Assembly: GCF_902832885.1 (NCBI RefSeq)
Contig: NZ_CADFDK010000009.1
Span: 223,814 to 287,813, forward strand
Reading direction: 5' to 3'
Origin: Burkholderia seminalis DSM 23518
GTDB taxonomy: Bacteria; Pseudomonadota; Gammaproteobacteria; Burkholderiales; Burkholderiaceae
Length of the DNA stretch: 64,000 nt
Shown: in pieces, positions 18,899-26,979 of the stretch
Position numbering within the stretch: position 1 is the first letter of the stretch
Layout of the letters: the number at the start of each line of letters is the position of its first letter
Notes under the pieces: generated by a model
The model's input: only the letters and a program-made list of their open reading frames with translations
What the model was told of the DNA's origin: nothing
The model's database searches: none
Position numbers and translations under genes: made by a program

Positions 18899-19019
18899 TC
18901 AGTCGCCCGGCGGGCCGGGCATGTCCAACGAACCAGCCGCTACCCTAAAGCATTCGGCGAGCGGCTGCTTTTTCGCGGGGCTCGACGGCGGCCGCGACGA
19001 AGCCGGCAGACCGGACCGT

Positions 19020-19676
19020 TCAGTTCCACCCGACCATGATCGCGCCCATTCCGACGAGCAGCCCGCCCGTCACGCGGTTCATCGCGCGCATCCGCGCCGG
19101 CCGCTGCAGCGCGCGGCTCAGCCGGTGCGAGAACAGCGCCATCGACGCGACGCCGCCCGCGAACAGCAACGCGAACGTCGTCGCGAGCAGCAGGAATTGA
19201 AGGTTCAGGCTCCAGTCGGCATTCGGGCTGATGAACTGCGGAAAGAACGACGGAAAGAACAGCAGCGTTTTCGGATTCAGGCCGGAGGTCGCGACGCCGC
19301 GCCAGAACAGCGCGCGGTCGGTGTCGGTGTCCTGCCGGGCGATTGCGGCTCCGGCCGCGGCATCGGTGGACGGAGCGGATGCGTTGGCCGGCGCCCGGCT
19401 GAGCCATTGCCTGGCGCCGAGCCACACGAGATACGCGGCGCCGGCCCAGCGCAGCGCGGTCAAGGCATGCGCGCTGACATGCACCAGCGAATTCAGGCAC
19501 AGCGCGGTCAGCGCGAGTTGCAGCAGCACCGCGAGCGTGCCGCCCCACACGCACGGCAGCGCGCGGCGCCAGCCGGCGCGCAGCGCCTGGTTCATCGTGA
19601 GCAGGTTGACGGGACCGGGGGCGTAGATCAGGACGACGGAAGCAGCGAGGAACGACAGATAAAGCTTGAACGACAT
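19020..19676 (-). CDS. LysE/RhtB-family amino acid exporter
   Basis: The 218-residue membrane protein has six predicted helices and the LysE signature near the N-terminus (PGPVNLLTMNQALRAGW). LysE proteins export amino acids or related metabolites. The ATG at 19676 gives the family N-terminus MSFKLYLSF; an extension of 56 codons upstream has no hydrophobic or conserved content. It is divergent from an Lrp/AsnC-type regulator 285 bp away, a common pair in which the regulator senses the exported amino acid. Confidence 0.9.
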   Translation of the reverse strand: MSFKLYLSFLAASVVLIYAPGPVNLLTMNQALRAGWRRALPCVWGGTLAVLLQLALTALCLNSLVHVSAHALTALRWAGAAYLVWLGARQWLSRAPANASAPSTDAAAGAAIARQDTDTDRALFWRGVATSGLNPKTLLFFPSFFPQFISPNADWSLNLQFLLLATTFALLFAGGVASMALFSHRLSRALQRPARMRAMNRVTGGLLVGMGAIMVGWN

Positions 19677-19886
19677 GACGGGAGTGCAGGAACAGGGCCG
19701 CGGGCACCGGCCCCGCACGCGGTCGGATAGGCGTGCGGGCGGCGGGGAATCGCATGCCTGCGGCCCGGCACCGCAACTCGTGATTGCGGCCGTGCGTCCC
19801 GCTGCGAAGGGGTGGTCGCGGGGAGCGTGCCGGGCAGCAGGCATGGTGAAAATGTATCAAGCGGCCCGGTTAAAAGGCTTCCTGTT

Positions 19887-19953
19887 TTCCGGCTAAACGG
19901 GCCTGAAACCGGAATCCTGTTCAGCTAGAATGCTGATTTTAAGTAGAAGATTC
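19887..19953. promoter_or_regulatory. Candidate Lrp operator region between lysE-like and lrp-like genes
   Basis: An inverted repeat TTCCGG-N16-CCGGAA (19887-19914) is followed by an AT-rich stretch with an imperfect AGAATG/GATTCT repeat (19926-19953) that runs up to the start of the regulator. Arms about two helical turns apart suit the octameric Lrp family. No biochemical specificity can be claimed. Confidence 0.3.
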
Positions 19954-19961
19954 TTTTCATC

Positions 19962-20444
19962 ATGGCTACCCGCGAACGCACGCCGAGAACGCTCGACAAC
20001 CAGGACCGCAAGATCCTGGGCGCATTGCAGAAAAACGCGCGCCTGTCGAACGCCGAACTCGCCGAACAGATCGGCATGTCGACCACCGCCTGCTGGAACC
20101 GCACGCGGCAACTCGAACTCGACGGCTACATCGACGGGTACGTCGCGCTGGTCAACCAGCGCATGCTCGGCTACGCGGACATCGTGATCCTCGAAGTCAC
20201 GCTCGATCGCCACGAGGACGACGCGCTCGCGCGTTTCGGTTCGGAGCTGGCGGCGCTGCCGGAAGTGCTCGAGGCGTATCTGGTGTCCGGCGAGTACGAC
20301 TACTGGATCAAGGTCGCGGTGGACGGCACGGCCGGCTACGAGCGCTTCCTGCGCGAAAAGCTGTACCGGATTTCGAGCATCCGCCACAGCCGCTCGATGT
20401 TCGCGCTGCGCTGCATGAAGGACGTGCCTTCGATCCAGGTGTGA
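19962..20444 (+). CDS. Lrp/AsnC-family transcriptional regulator
   Basis: The 160-residue protein has an N-terminal winged helix (LDNQDRKILGALQKNARLSNAEL and onward, about 11-60) and a C-terminal RAM effector-binding domain (about 75-155) with the GEYDYWIKV motif. It is divergent from the LysE-type exporter and probably activates it in response to an amino acid. ATG at 19962 is preceded by an AT-rich leader; no strong Shine-Dalgarno is visible. Confidence 0.92.
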   Translation: MATRERTPRTLDNQDRKILGALQKNARLSNAELAEQIGMSTTACWNRTRQLELDGYIDGYVALVNQRMLGYADIVILEVTLDRHEDDALARFGSELAALPEVLEAYLVSGEYDYWIKVAVDGTAGYERFLREKLYRISSIRHSRSMFALRCMKDVPSIQV

Positions 20445-20764
20445 TGGGGTGCGGAGGGCGGCCGTCGTTGAAACGACGGCGCGTGCGGCTGCGGGCGGGG
20501 CGCGGAGAAAACCGCCAAAGGGCCGACAGGCAACGCTTGCCGGCAGAGTCGGCAGGCGAGCGCGGAAAACGGATGAATCTTCCGGCGGCGGCGGTCCGGC
20601 GCAATCGTGCGCCGGCTATCGGCCTTGAAGCGGCCTCGAGATGACCTTCAAACGCTCGCGGCGCGGTGAGCTCGGCCGGCCGGCACGAGCCCGGCCTGTT
20701 TCCACGCCGGCACCGCCATGTTCCGATGCCCGACGCAGCGGCCGCTGGCGGCCGGTCGGCCTGC
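20445..20764. other. Intergenic stretch without a recognised gene
   Basis: No frame here has a start, ribosome site and protein-like composition. The only structure is a perfect 9-bp inverted repeat at 20461-20480 (GCCGTCGTT and AACGACGGC) 16 bp after the Lrp stop codon. It could be a weak terminator, but it has no T run. Confidence 0.5.
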
Positions 20765-20908
20765 TCAGCGCGGCAGGCGCGCGTGTGCTTGCGCGATGAT
20801 TTCGCAGTTCTCGAGGTGGAGCGCCCACGCTTCTGCAAGCAGCTCGCTCACACGTGCGAGCCAGCCGGTGGATTGGGTGGAACGGTTGGAGACGTTGGAC
20901 GTTTGCAT
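20765..20908 (-). CDS. Small hypothetical protein, 47 residues
   Basis: The frame gives a 47-residue protein with a polar Ser/Thr-rich N-terminus and a predicted amphipathic helix (WLARVSELLAEAWALHLENCEIIAQAHARL) holding one cysteine. An ATG at 20908 is preferred to one at 20953 because the latter overlaps the -10 box of a good promoter. Support for it being real comes from the promoter 34 bp upstream and from protein-like rather than repetitive arginine-rich composition. No family is recognised. Confidence 0.5.
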   Translation of the reverse strand: MQTSNVSNRSTQSTGWLARVSELLAEAWALHLENCEIIAQAHARLPR

Positions 20909-20933
20909 GGTGAAGCCCCGTATAGGTGGCGAG

Positions 20934-20977
20934 TTAGGGATAACCCTAATCATAGCGGAGCATCACCGCCTTGTGAA
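20934..20977 (-). promoter_or_regulatory. Sigma70-type promoter with palindromic operator for the 47-residue ORF
   Basis: On the minus strand a TTCACA -35 (20972-20977) and a TATGAT -10 (20949-20954) are separated by exactly 17 bp. Directly downstream, overlapping the expected start point, is the palindrome TTAGGG-N4-CCCTAA (20934-20949). A repressor bound there would block initiation. The 5' leader to the ATG at 20908 would be about 34 bases. Confidence 0.55.
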
Positions 20978-21012
20978 ATGCGATTTCGTTATATGAGAAT
21001 TCCTGACACTTT

Positions 21013-21032
21013 ATGTTGCTGCCGCGCAACAT
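21013..21032. promoter_or_regulatory. Palindrome ATGTTGC-N6-GCAACAT
   Basis: Perfect 7-bp arms lie in the gap between the fused IclR gene (stop at 21141) and the divergently placed promoter of the small ORF. It could be a weak terminator for the IclR-type gene or a binding site; there is no T run on either side. Confidence 0.3.
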
Positions 21033-21140
21033 GCATGTCTGACCGCGTTTGCGTCGCGGACAGGCGTGCCGAGGCCGTCCCGGCCAGGCTTCGCGGGAAG
21101 CGGGACAAGGGAAGGCGAGCGTAGGGGAAACGGGGCGCGA

Positions 21141-22799
21141 TTACCGGCCGATCCACCCGAACCGCCAGGACAGTCGCCGCGTCGCGGCGAGCAGCGCCTG
21201 TGCGAGGTCGCTGTCCGGCCCGCGCGGGAAGCCGCGCGACGAGCCGATGATCGCGATCACGAGCCGGATGCTGCCGGTGTGATCGAACACGGGCGCGGCG
21301 ACCGTGCCGATGCCCGGCACCGGCGCGTCGAATGCGAAATCGAGTTCGTCCGCGCGAATCGCCGCGAGCCGCGCACGGAATGCGGCGTCGTCCGGCGCGG
21401 TGCGGCTGCCCGCGAGGCGCACGGGCTCGTTGGCGAGCAGGTCGGCCAGCACGTCCTCGGACATGCCGGACGCGAAGATCCGGCCGATCGCCGTATTGAC
21501 GAGCGACATCACGGTGCCGACCTGCAGGCTCACGTGCTGCGGCCGTGCCGATTCCTCGAGACGGATCACGGTCGGGCCGAGCGGGCCGAGCGTCGCGGCG
21601 GCGACGCTCATGTCGGTCGCGGCGGCCAGCGCGACGATCTCGGCTTCCGCGTCGCGCGTCGGCGACACGCGCTGCATCGCGATCAGGCCGAGCGCCTGCG
21701 CGAGCGGGCCGCCGTCGAAGCAGCCGGCGTCGTCGCGGCTCAGCAGGCCGATCTTCTGCAGGCTGACGAGATGGGGGAACGCCTTCGCGGCCGGCATGCC
21801 GGCTGCCGCCGCGAGATCGCGCAACGGCAGCGCGCGGCCCGCCGACACCAGCGCGAGCAGCAGGTCGCCGGTGCTGTCGAGCGCGTTGATCCCGCGTTGC
21901 GCCTTCGCGTCGTCGGCCAGTGCCGGTGGCACGCGAGCCGGGCCCGCTGCCGGCGCGGGCAGCGGTTCGGCCTGGTTCGCCCTTTCCGCGCCGAGCGACG
22001 CGGTGGCCTGCCGCGCTGCTTCGCGCAAGGCCGTCGCAATCGGGCCGTGCCAGTCGACATCGATCGACCCGCTCGAACCGATCACCGTCAACGCAAGCTG
22101 CAGACGCCCGTGCGCGTCGAGGACGGGCACGCACATCGCGCTGACGCCGGGGCTCGGCCGGTCGATGCCGCGTTCGATGCCGCGTGCGCGGATCGCCTCG
22201 CGTTCGGCCTGCTGCACGTCCGCGTCCGGCGCCGGCTGCACGCCCTCGGCGCCCGCGAGCGTCTCGCCCGCGCCGGCCTGGCTCGCCGCCATCGCGTCGA
22301 GCTGCGCGGGTTCGCCGAATGCGCGGAACACGCGGCCGGTCGCCGTCGTGTCGAGCGACATCACCGAGCCGACGTGCAGGTTCACATGCAACGGATAACC
22401 ACCGTGCTCGATGCGCACGATCGTCGGGCCGAGCGCGCCCGGCACCGACAGCGCGACGCTCAGGCCCACGGCTTCGGCGAGTCGCACCGCGTGCGGCAGC
22501 GTCGCGCGGTAGGCCGGTTGACGCTCGATCGACATCAGCCCGAGCCGCAGCGACAGCGGGCCCGGCTCGTAGTTGCCGGTGATCGCGTCGCGCTTCACGA
22601 GCGCGAGCCGCGTCAGGCTGACGAGATAGGTATGCGCCTGCGCGGTCGACAGGTCGGCCGCCGCGGCCAGTTCCGACAGCCCGAGCGGCTTGCGCCGGCG
22701 CGCGAGCGCGTCGAGCAGCCGGCCGCCGACCTCGACACTCTGGATGCCGCGCTGCGCCTTGGGCGGCGCATCGTCCGCGCTGACTTCGTGGTTCTGCAC
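21141..22799 (-). CDS. Double IclR-family regulator (two fused IclR units)
   Basis: The 552-residue frame contains two successive IclR proteins. Unit one (about 14-272) has a winged helix (AQRGIQSVEVGGRLLDALA onward) and an IclR effector domain ending near ALREAARQATASL. Unit two (about 299-552) repeats the pattern (KAQRGINALDSTGDLLLAL onward) and ends near ALLAATRRLSW. A linker of about 25 Ala/Pro-rich residues separates them. Normal IclR proteins have about 260 residues, so this carries two DNA-binding and two ligand domains in one chain. The GTG at 22799 is chosen because AAGGAAG lies 9 bp before it; an ATG 30 codons upstream lacks this. It is divergent from an MBL-fold/MFS unit, its probable target. 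Confidence 0.85.
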   Translation of the reverse strand: MQNHEVSADDAPPKAQRGIQSVEVGGRLLDALARRRKPLGLSELAAAADLSTAQAHTYLVSLTRLALVKRDAITGNYEPGPLSLRLGLMSIERQPAYRATLPHAVRLAEAVGLSVALSVPGALGPTIVRIEHGGYPLHVNLHVGSVMSLDTTATGRVFRAFGEPAQLDAMAASQAGAGETLAGAEGVQPAPDADVQQAEREAIRARGIERGIDRPSPGVSAMCVPVLDAHGRLQLALTVIGSSGSIDVDWHGPIATALREAARQATASLGAERANQAEPLPAPAAGPARVPPALADDAKAQRGINALDSTGDLLLALVSAGRALPLRDLAAAAGMPAAKAFPHLVSLQKIGLLSRDDAGCFDGGPLAQALGLIAMQRVSPTRDAEAEIVALAAATDMSVAAATLGPLGPTVIRLEESARPQHVSLQVGTVMSLVNTAIGRIFASGMSEDVLADLLANEPVRLAGSRTAPDDAAFRARLAAIRADELDFAFDAPVPGIGTVAAPVFDHTGSIRLVIAIIGSSRGFPRGPDSDLAQALLAATRRLSWRFGWIGR

Positions 22800-22894
22800 G
22801 CGATGATTCTTCCTTGACGAAACCCCGCATGGTATCCGACGCCATTTATCGCGCCAGCCCGCAGGTTTACCCGTATTAGACAATAGCAAGCGAC

Positions 22895-22930
22895 TTTGTC
22901 ATTGACAAATATTCCATGCGGGAAGATGAT
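22895..22930 (+). promoter_or_regulatory. Promoter and palindromic operator of the MBL/MFS unit
   Basis: A TTGACA -35 (22902-22907) and a GATGAT -10 (22925-22930) are separated by 17 bp. The -35 is embedded in the palindrome TTTGTC-ATT-GACAAA (22895-22909), a likely operator for the divergent IclR-type protein. The predicted start near 22937 lies downstream of the ATG at 22916, which supports the ATG at 22976 as the true start of the MBL gene. Confidence 0.55.
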
Positions 22931-22975
22931 CCGCTCACTCCCCTCAACACATGGCTCGCAGCCACGGAACGCAAC

Positions 22976-23935
22976 ATGGCCAAAGCATTCGCCTCCCAAG
23001 CCGATCTGGAAGAGAAGAAAGTCACCTGGACGAAGCTGTCCGAGAACGCCTACGCGTACACCGCCGAAGGCGACCCGAACTCGGGCGTGATCATCGGCGA
23101 CGACAGCGTGCTGATCGTCGACACGACCGCGACGCCCGCGATGGCGCAGGACCTGATCGCGAAGATCCGCAGCGTGACCGACAAGCCGATCAAGCACGTG
23201 GTACTGTCGCATTACCACGCGGTGCGCGTGCTCGGCGCGTCCGCGTATTTCGACGAAGGCGCGCAGCACGTGATCGCGAGCCGCGGCACGTACGAGATGA
23301 TCGTCGAGCGCGGTGAGGCCGACATGAAGTCGGAGATCGAACGCTTCCCGCGCCTGTTCGCCGGCGTCGAGACGGTGCCGGGCCTGACCTGGCCGACGCT
23401 CGTGTTCGAGCGCGAGATCACGCTGTTCCTCGGCAAGCTCGAGGTGAAGATCATGCACGTCGGCTCGGGCCACACGAAGGGCGACACGATCGTCTGGCTG
23501 CCGTCGCAGAAGGTGCTGTTCTCGGGCGACCTCGTCGAGTACGACGCCGCGTGCTACTGCGGCGATGCGCAGCTCGAACAGTGGCCGGCCACGCTCGAGG
23601 CGCTGCGCGCGCTCGGCGCCGAGAAGCTCGTGCCGGGCCGCGGCCCCGCGCTGCTGAACCCGGCGGAGGTGAACAAGGGCCTCGACTACACGAAGGATTT
23701 CGTCACGACGCTGCTCGCGCAGGGCCGCAAGGCCGTCGAGCGCAATCTCGACCTGAAGGCGGCGATGGCGCTCACGCGCGAAGCGATGGACCCGAAGTTC
23801 GGCCACGTGTTCATCTACGAACACTGCCTGCCGTTCGACGTGTCGCGCGCCTTCGACGAAGCGAGCGGCATCGCGCATCCGCGCATCTGGACCGCGCAGC
23901 GCGACAAGGACATGTGGGCCGCGCTGCAGGACTGA
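22976..23935 (+). CDS. MBL-fold hydrolase with altered metal motif
   Basis: The 319-residue product has the metallo-beta-lactamase fold order of motifs: a strand-loop VLIVDT, an HxH motif at His79 and His81, a GHTKGD motif with His166, and SGD with Asp185. In standard members the first motif is HxHxDH; here it reads HYHAVR, so the Asp and His ligands of the second metal site are absent. A mononuclear centre or a different activity is likely. The start at 22976 is set by the promoter. It is followed after 179 bp by two MFS transporters, which suggests hydrolysis of an imported or cyclic/ester compound. Exact substrate unknown. Confidence 0.8.
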   Translation: MAKAFASQADLEEKKVTWTKLSENAYAYTAEGDPNSGVIIGDDSVLIVDTTATPAMAQDLIAKIRSVTDKPIKHVVLSHYHAVRVLGASAYFDEGAQHVIASRGTYEMIVERGEADMKSEIERFPRLFAGVETVPGLTWPTLVFEREITLFLGKLEVKIMHVGSGHTKGDTIVWLPSQKVLFSGDLVEYDAACYCGDAQLEQWPATLEALRALGAEKLVPGRGPALLNPAEVNKGLDYTKDFVTTLLAQGRKAVERNLDLKAAMALTREAMDPKFGHVFIYEHCLPFDVSRAFDEASGIAHPRIWTAQRDKDMWAALQD

Positions 23936-24114
23936 GCGGCACACGACGGCGAGCGCTGACGTAGGCATCGCCGTTTCCCCGACGGTTGCGGCATCCGCGG
24001 CGGCAGTGCGCCGCGGTGCCGGCAGCCGGATCCGGTCTCACAAGAAAGCAGGGCGCACGCACGCCCTCGGAGACTGCCGCGCGCGCGAATCGCGCGGCCC
24101 GTTTGGAGAGAGAC

Positions 24115-25461
24115 ATGCCCCAATCGCTTCCCGCCGGAGCGACGCTCGCGCACGCGCGTGCGTCGGCTTCGGTATCCGAATTCAGCGACGCGCAACTGTT
24201 CCGCAAGATCGCGTGGCGGATCGTCCCGTTCCTGTTCCTCTGCTACGTCGTGTCGTTTCTCGACCGCATCAACATCGGCTTCGCGCAGTTGCAGATGAAG
24301 CACGATCTCGGCTTCAGCGATGCGATGTACGGCCTCGGCGCCGCGGTGTTCTACGTCGGCTACGTATTCTGCGAAGTGCCGAGCAACATGCTGCTCGCGC
24401 GCTTCGGCGCGCGCCGGACATTCATGCGGATCATGCTGCTGTGGGGTCTCGCGTCGACCGGGATGATGTTCGTGTCGCAGCCGTCGCACTTCTACGTGCT
24501 GCGCTTCCTGCTCGGCGTGTTCGAAGCCGGCTTCTTCCCCGGCATCGTGCTGTACCTGACCTACTGGTTCCCGGCGAACCGGCGCGCGGCGGCGATCTCG
24601 GTGTTCTTCGCGGGCGTCGCGGTGGCCGGCGTGCTCGGCGGCCTGCTGTCGGGCTGGATCATGCGCGACATGAGCGGCGTGCTCGGGCTGCACGGCTGGC
24701 AATGGATGTTCGCGATCGAAGGCGCGCCGGCGATCCTGCTCGCGTTCGCCGCGTTCACGTTCCTGGTCGACCGGCCGCAGGACGCCGCATGGCTCACGGC
24801 CGACGACAAGGCGCGCGTCGCCGCGCTGTGCGCCGAAGGCCGCGGGCACGGCAGCGCGTACGACGGGCGCAGCGTGATGGCCGCGCTCGCGAACCCGCGC
24901 GTGTACCTGTTCGCGTTCATCTATTTTTCGCTGACCTGCGCGTCGCTGACGCTCAACTTCTGGATGCCGCTGATGATCCGCGACTTCGGCGTGACCGATG
25001 TCGTCGCGGTGAGCCTCTACACGGTCGTGCCGAACGCGGTCGGCGCGGTCGGGCTGGTGCTGATCGCGCGCCGCTCGGACCGCACCGGCGAGCGCCGCAA
25101 GCACTTCGCGTGCTGCACGATCGGCGGCGGGCTCGCGCTCGCGGCGCTGACGCTGCACCTGCACAGCTTCGCGGCGATGCTCGCGTGCCTGTCGATCGCG
25201 GCGACGCTGATCTTCGCCGCGCTGCCGATCTTCTGGGCCGTACCGACCCGCTACCTGTCGGGCAACGCGGCCGCGGCCGGGATCGCGCTGATCAGCAGCC
25301 TCGGGATCACGAGCGGCATCGTCAGCCCGTGGGTGATCGGGATGATCCGCACGCGCACCGGCAGCATGGATCTCGCCGTGTACCTGCTCGCCGCGCTGCT
25401 GGTGGCCAGCGGCGCCGCGCTGATGCTCGGCGTGAAGGGCGAAAGCGCGCCACGCGGCTGA
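24115..25461 (+). CDS. MFS transporter, anion:cation symporter family (first copy)
   Basis: The 448-residue protein has twelve predicted membrane helices and the ACS-family signature in the first loop (FLDRINIGFAQLQM) with GARRTFMRIMLLWG in loop 2-3. ACS members import organic anions such as tartrate, phthalate or hydroxyphenylacetate. The ATG at 24115 follows a GGAGAGAG ribosome site. Together with the MBL enzyme and the second MFS gene it forms a unit probably controlled by the fused IclR protein. Confidence 0.9.
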   Translation: MPQSLPAGATLAHARASASVSEFSDAQLFRKIAWRIVPFLFLCYVVSFLDRINIGFAQLQMKHDLGFSDAMYGLGAAVFYVGYVFCEVPSNMLLARFGARRTFMRIMLLWGLASTGMMFVSQPSHFYVLRFLLGVFEAGFFPGIVLYLTYWFPANRRAAAISVFFAGVAVAGVLGGLLSGWIMRDMSGVLGLHGWQWMFAIEGAPAILLAFAAFTFLVDRPQDAAWLTADDKARVAALCAEGRGHGSAYDGRSVMAALANPRVYLFAFIYFSLTCASLTLNFWMPLMIRDFGVTDVVAVSLYTVVPNAVGAVGLVLIARRSDRTGERRKHFACCTIGGGLALAALTLHLHSFAAMLACLSIAATLIFAALPIFWAVPTRYLSGNAAAAGIALISSLGITSGIVSPWVIGMIRTRTGSMDLAVYLLAALLVASGAALMLGVKGESAPRG

Positions 25462-25547
25462 GCACGTGACGACCGGTCGCGGCCCGCGGGCGGCGGCGGC
25501 AGGCGCTTCCTCTTCGCCCGCACCCGAATCCATCGAGGAGACGATCG

Positions 25548-26909
25548 ATGTCAGCCCCTCTTCACGCGCACGCCGCACCGGCCGCCGTGTCCGCCGCCGG
25601 TTCGACGGATGCGGCCGGCGACGATGCGCTGTACCGCCGTATCGGCCTGCGGATCGTGCCGTTCCTGTTCATCTGCTACATCGTGTCGATCCTCGATCGC
25701 AGCAACATCGGCTTCGCGCAGTTGCAGATGCGGCAGGATCTCGGCCTGACCGACGCGATGTACAGCCTCGGCGCGGTGCTGTTCTTCGTCGGCTACGTGC
25801 TGTTCGAGGTGCCGAGCAACGCGCTGCTGCGCCGCTTCGGCGCGCGCCGCACGTTCGCGCGGATCATGTGCCTGTGGGGCGCGGTGTCGGTCGCGATGAT
25901 CACCGTCGACAGCGCCCGGCACTTCTACGTGCTGCGCTTCCTGCTCGGGCTGTTCGAGGCCGGGTTCTTTCCGGGCGTGGTGTTCTACCTGACGTACTGG
26001 TACCCGGCGCGGCGGCGCGCGTCGGTGCTGTCGATCTTCTACGCGGGCGTCGCGGTGGCCGGGATGGTCGGCGGGCTGCTGTCGGGCTGGCTCATGCGCG
26101 GGATGTCCGGCGTGATGGGGCTGCACGGCTGGCAATGGATGTTCGCGATCGAAGGCGCGCCCGCGATCCTGCTCGGCGTGGTCGCGTGGTTCTGGCTGTG
26201 CGACCGGCCGGAGCACGCGCGCTGGCTGTCCGACGCCGAGCGCGAGCGGCTGGCGGCGGACCTGGCCGCCGACCGCGCCCGCACGGGCGCGCCGGCGCCG
26301 CATTCGCTGCGGCAGGTGCTGGCCGAACCGCGCACGTACCTGTTCGCGTTCATCTACTTCTCGTTGACCACCGCGCTGCTGATGCTGCTGTTCTGGATGC
26401 CGCTGATGATCCGCGAATTCGGCATTCACGACATCGTGCGGATCAGCCTGCTGTCGGTCGTGCCGAATGCGATCGGCGCGGCCGGTCTGATCGCGATCGC
26501 GCGGCGCTCGGACCGCAAGCGCGAACGGCGCCGCCACTTCGCCGCCTGTGCGTTCGGCGGCGCGGCGGCGCTCGCGCTGCTGACGCTGCACCTGCCGAGC
26601 ATCGTCGCGATGATGGCGCTGCTGTCGATCGCGGCGACGCTGATCTTCGCCGCGCATCCGGTGTTCTGGACCGTGCCGTCCGCGTATTTCTCGGGCGCCG
26701 GCGCGGCGGGCGGGATCGCGCTGATCAGCAGCATCGGCGTGTCGAGCGGGATGATCACGCCCTGGCTCGTCGGGCTGATCCGTACGCGAACCGGCAGCAT
26801 GGATCCGGCGATGCTGATGATCGCGGCGCTGCTGGCCGCGTGCGCGATCGCGATGCTGCTGGGCGTGCGGCGCGGCGAGGCGGGTGCGCGGGCGGACGCC
26901 GCGCCTTGA
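25548..26909 (+). CDS. MFS transporter, anion:cation symporter family (second copy)
   Basis: The 453-residue protein is a close paralogue of the preceding gene: long blocks match, for example ILDRSNIGFAQLQMRQDLG, HGWQWMFAIEGAPAILL and IRTRTGSMD. The two genes are 86 bp apart on the same strand, so they arose by tandem duplication or are retained for two related substrates. ATG at 25548 follows GAGGAGACG. The long leader of about 25 Ala-rich residues is unique to this copy. Confidence 0.9.
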   Translation: MSAPLHAHAAPAAVSAAGSTDAAGDDALYRRIGLRIVPFLFICYIVSILDRSNIGFAQLQMRQDLGLTDAMYSLGAVLFFVGYVLFEVPSNALLRRFGARRTFARIMCLWGAVSVAMITVDSARHFYVLRFLLGLFEAGFFPGVVFYLTYWYPARRRASVLSIFYAGVAVAGMVGGLLSGWLMRGMSGVMGLHGWQWMFAIEGAPAILLGVVAWFWLCDRPEHARWLSDAERERLAADLAADRARTGAPAPHSLRQVLAEPRTYLFAFIYFSLTTALLMLLFWMPLMIREFGIHDIVRISLLSVVPNAIGAAGLIAIARRSDRKRERRRHFAACAFGGAAALALLTLHLPSIVAMMALLSIAATLIFAAHPVFWTVPSAYFSGAGAAGGIALISSIGVSSGMITPWLVGLIRTRTGSMDPAMLMIAALLAACAIAMLLGVRRGEAGARADAAP

Positions 26910-26979
26910 CGGCGAGGCCGCGTGACCGGGCGGCGGCGGGATGCCGTCGTCCCGTTCCCGGCGGAAGCGGGCGCCGCGG

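Noticed and set aside
20934-20949. Similarity of TTAGGGATAACCCTAA to a homing endonuclease site
   Set aside because: It shares only the first ten bases with the I-SceI target and is better explained as a palindromic operator over a promoter.
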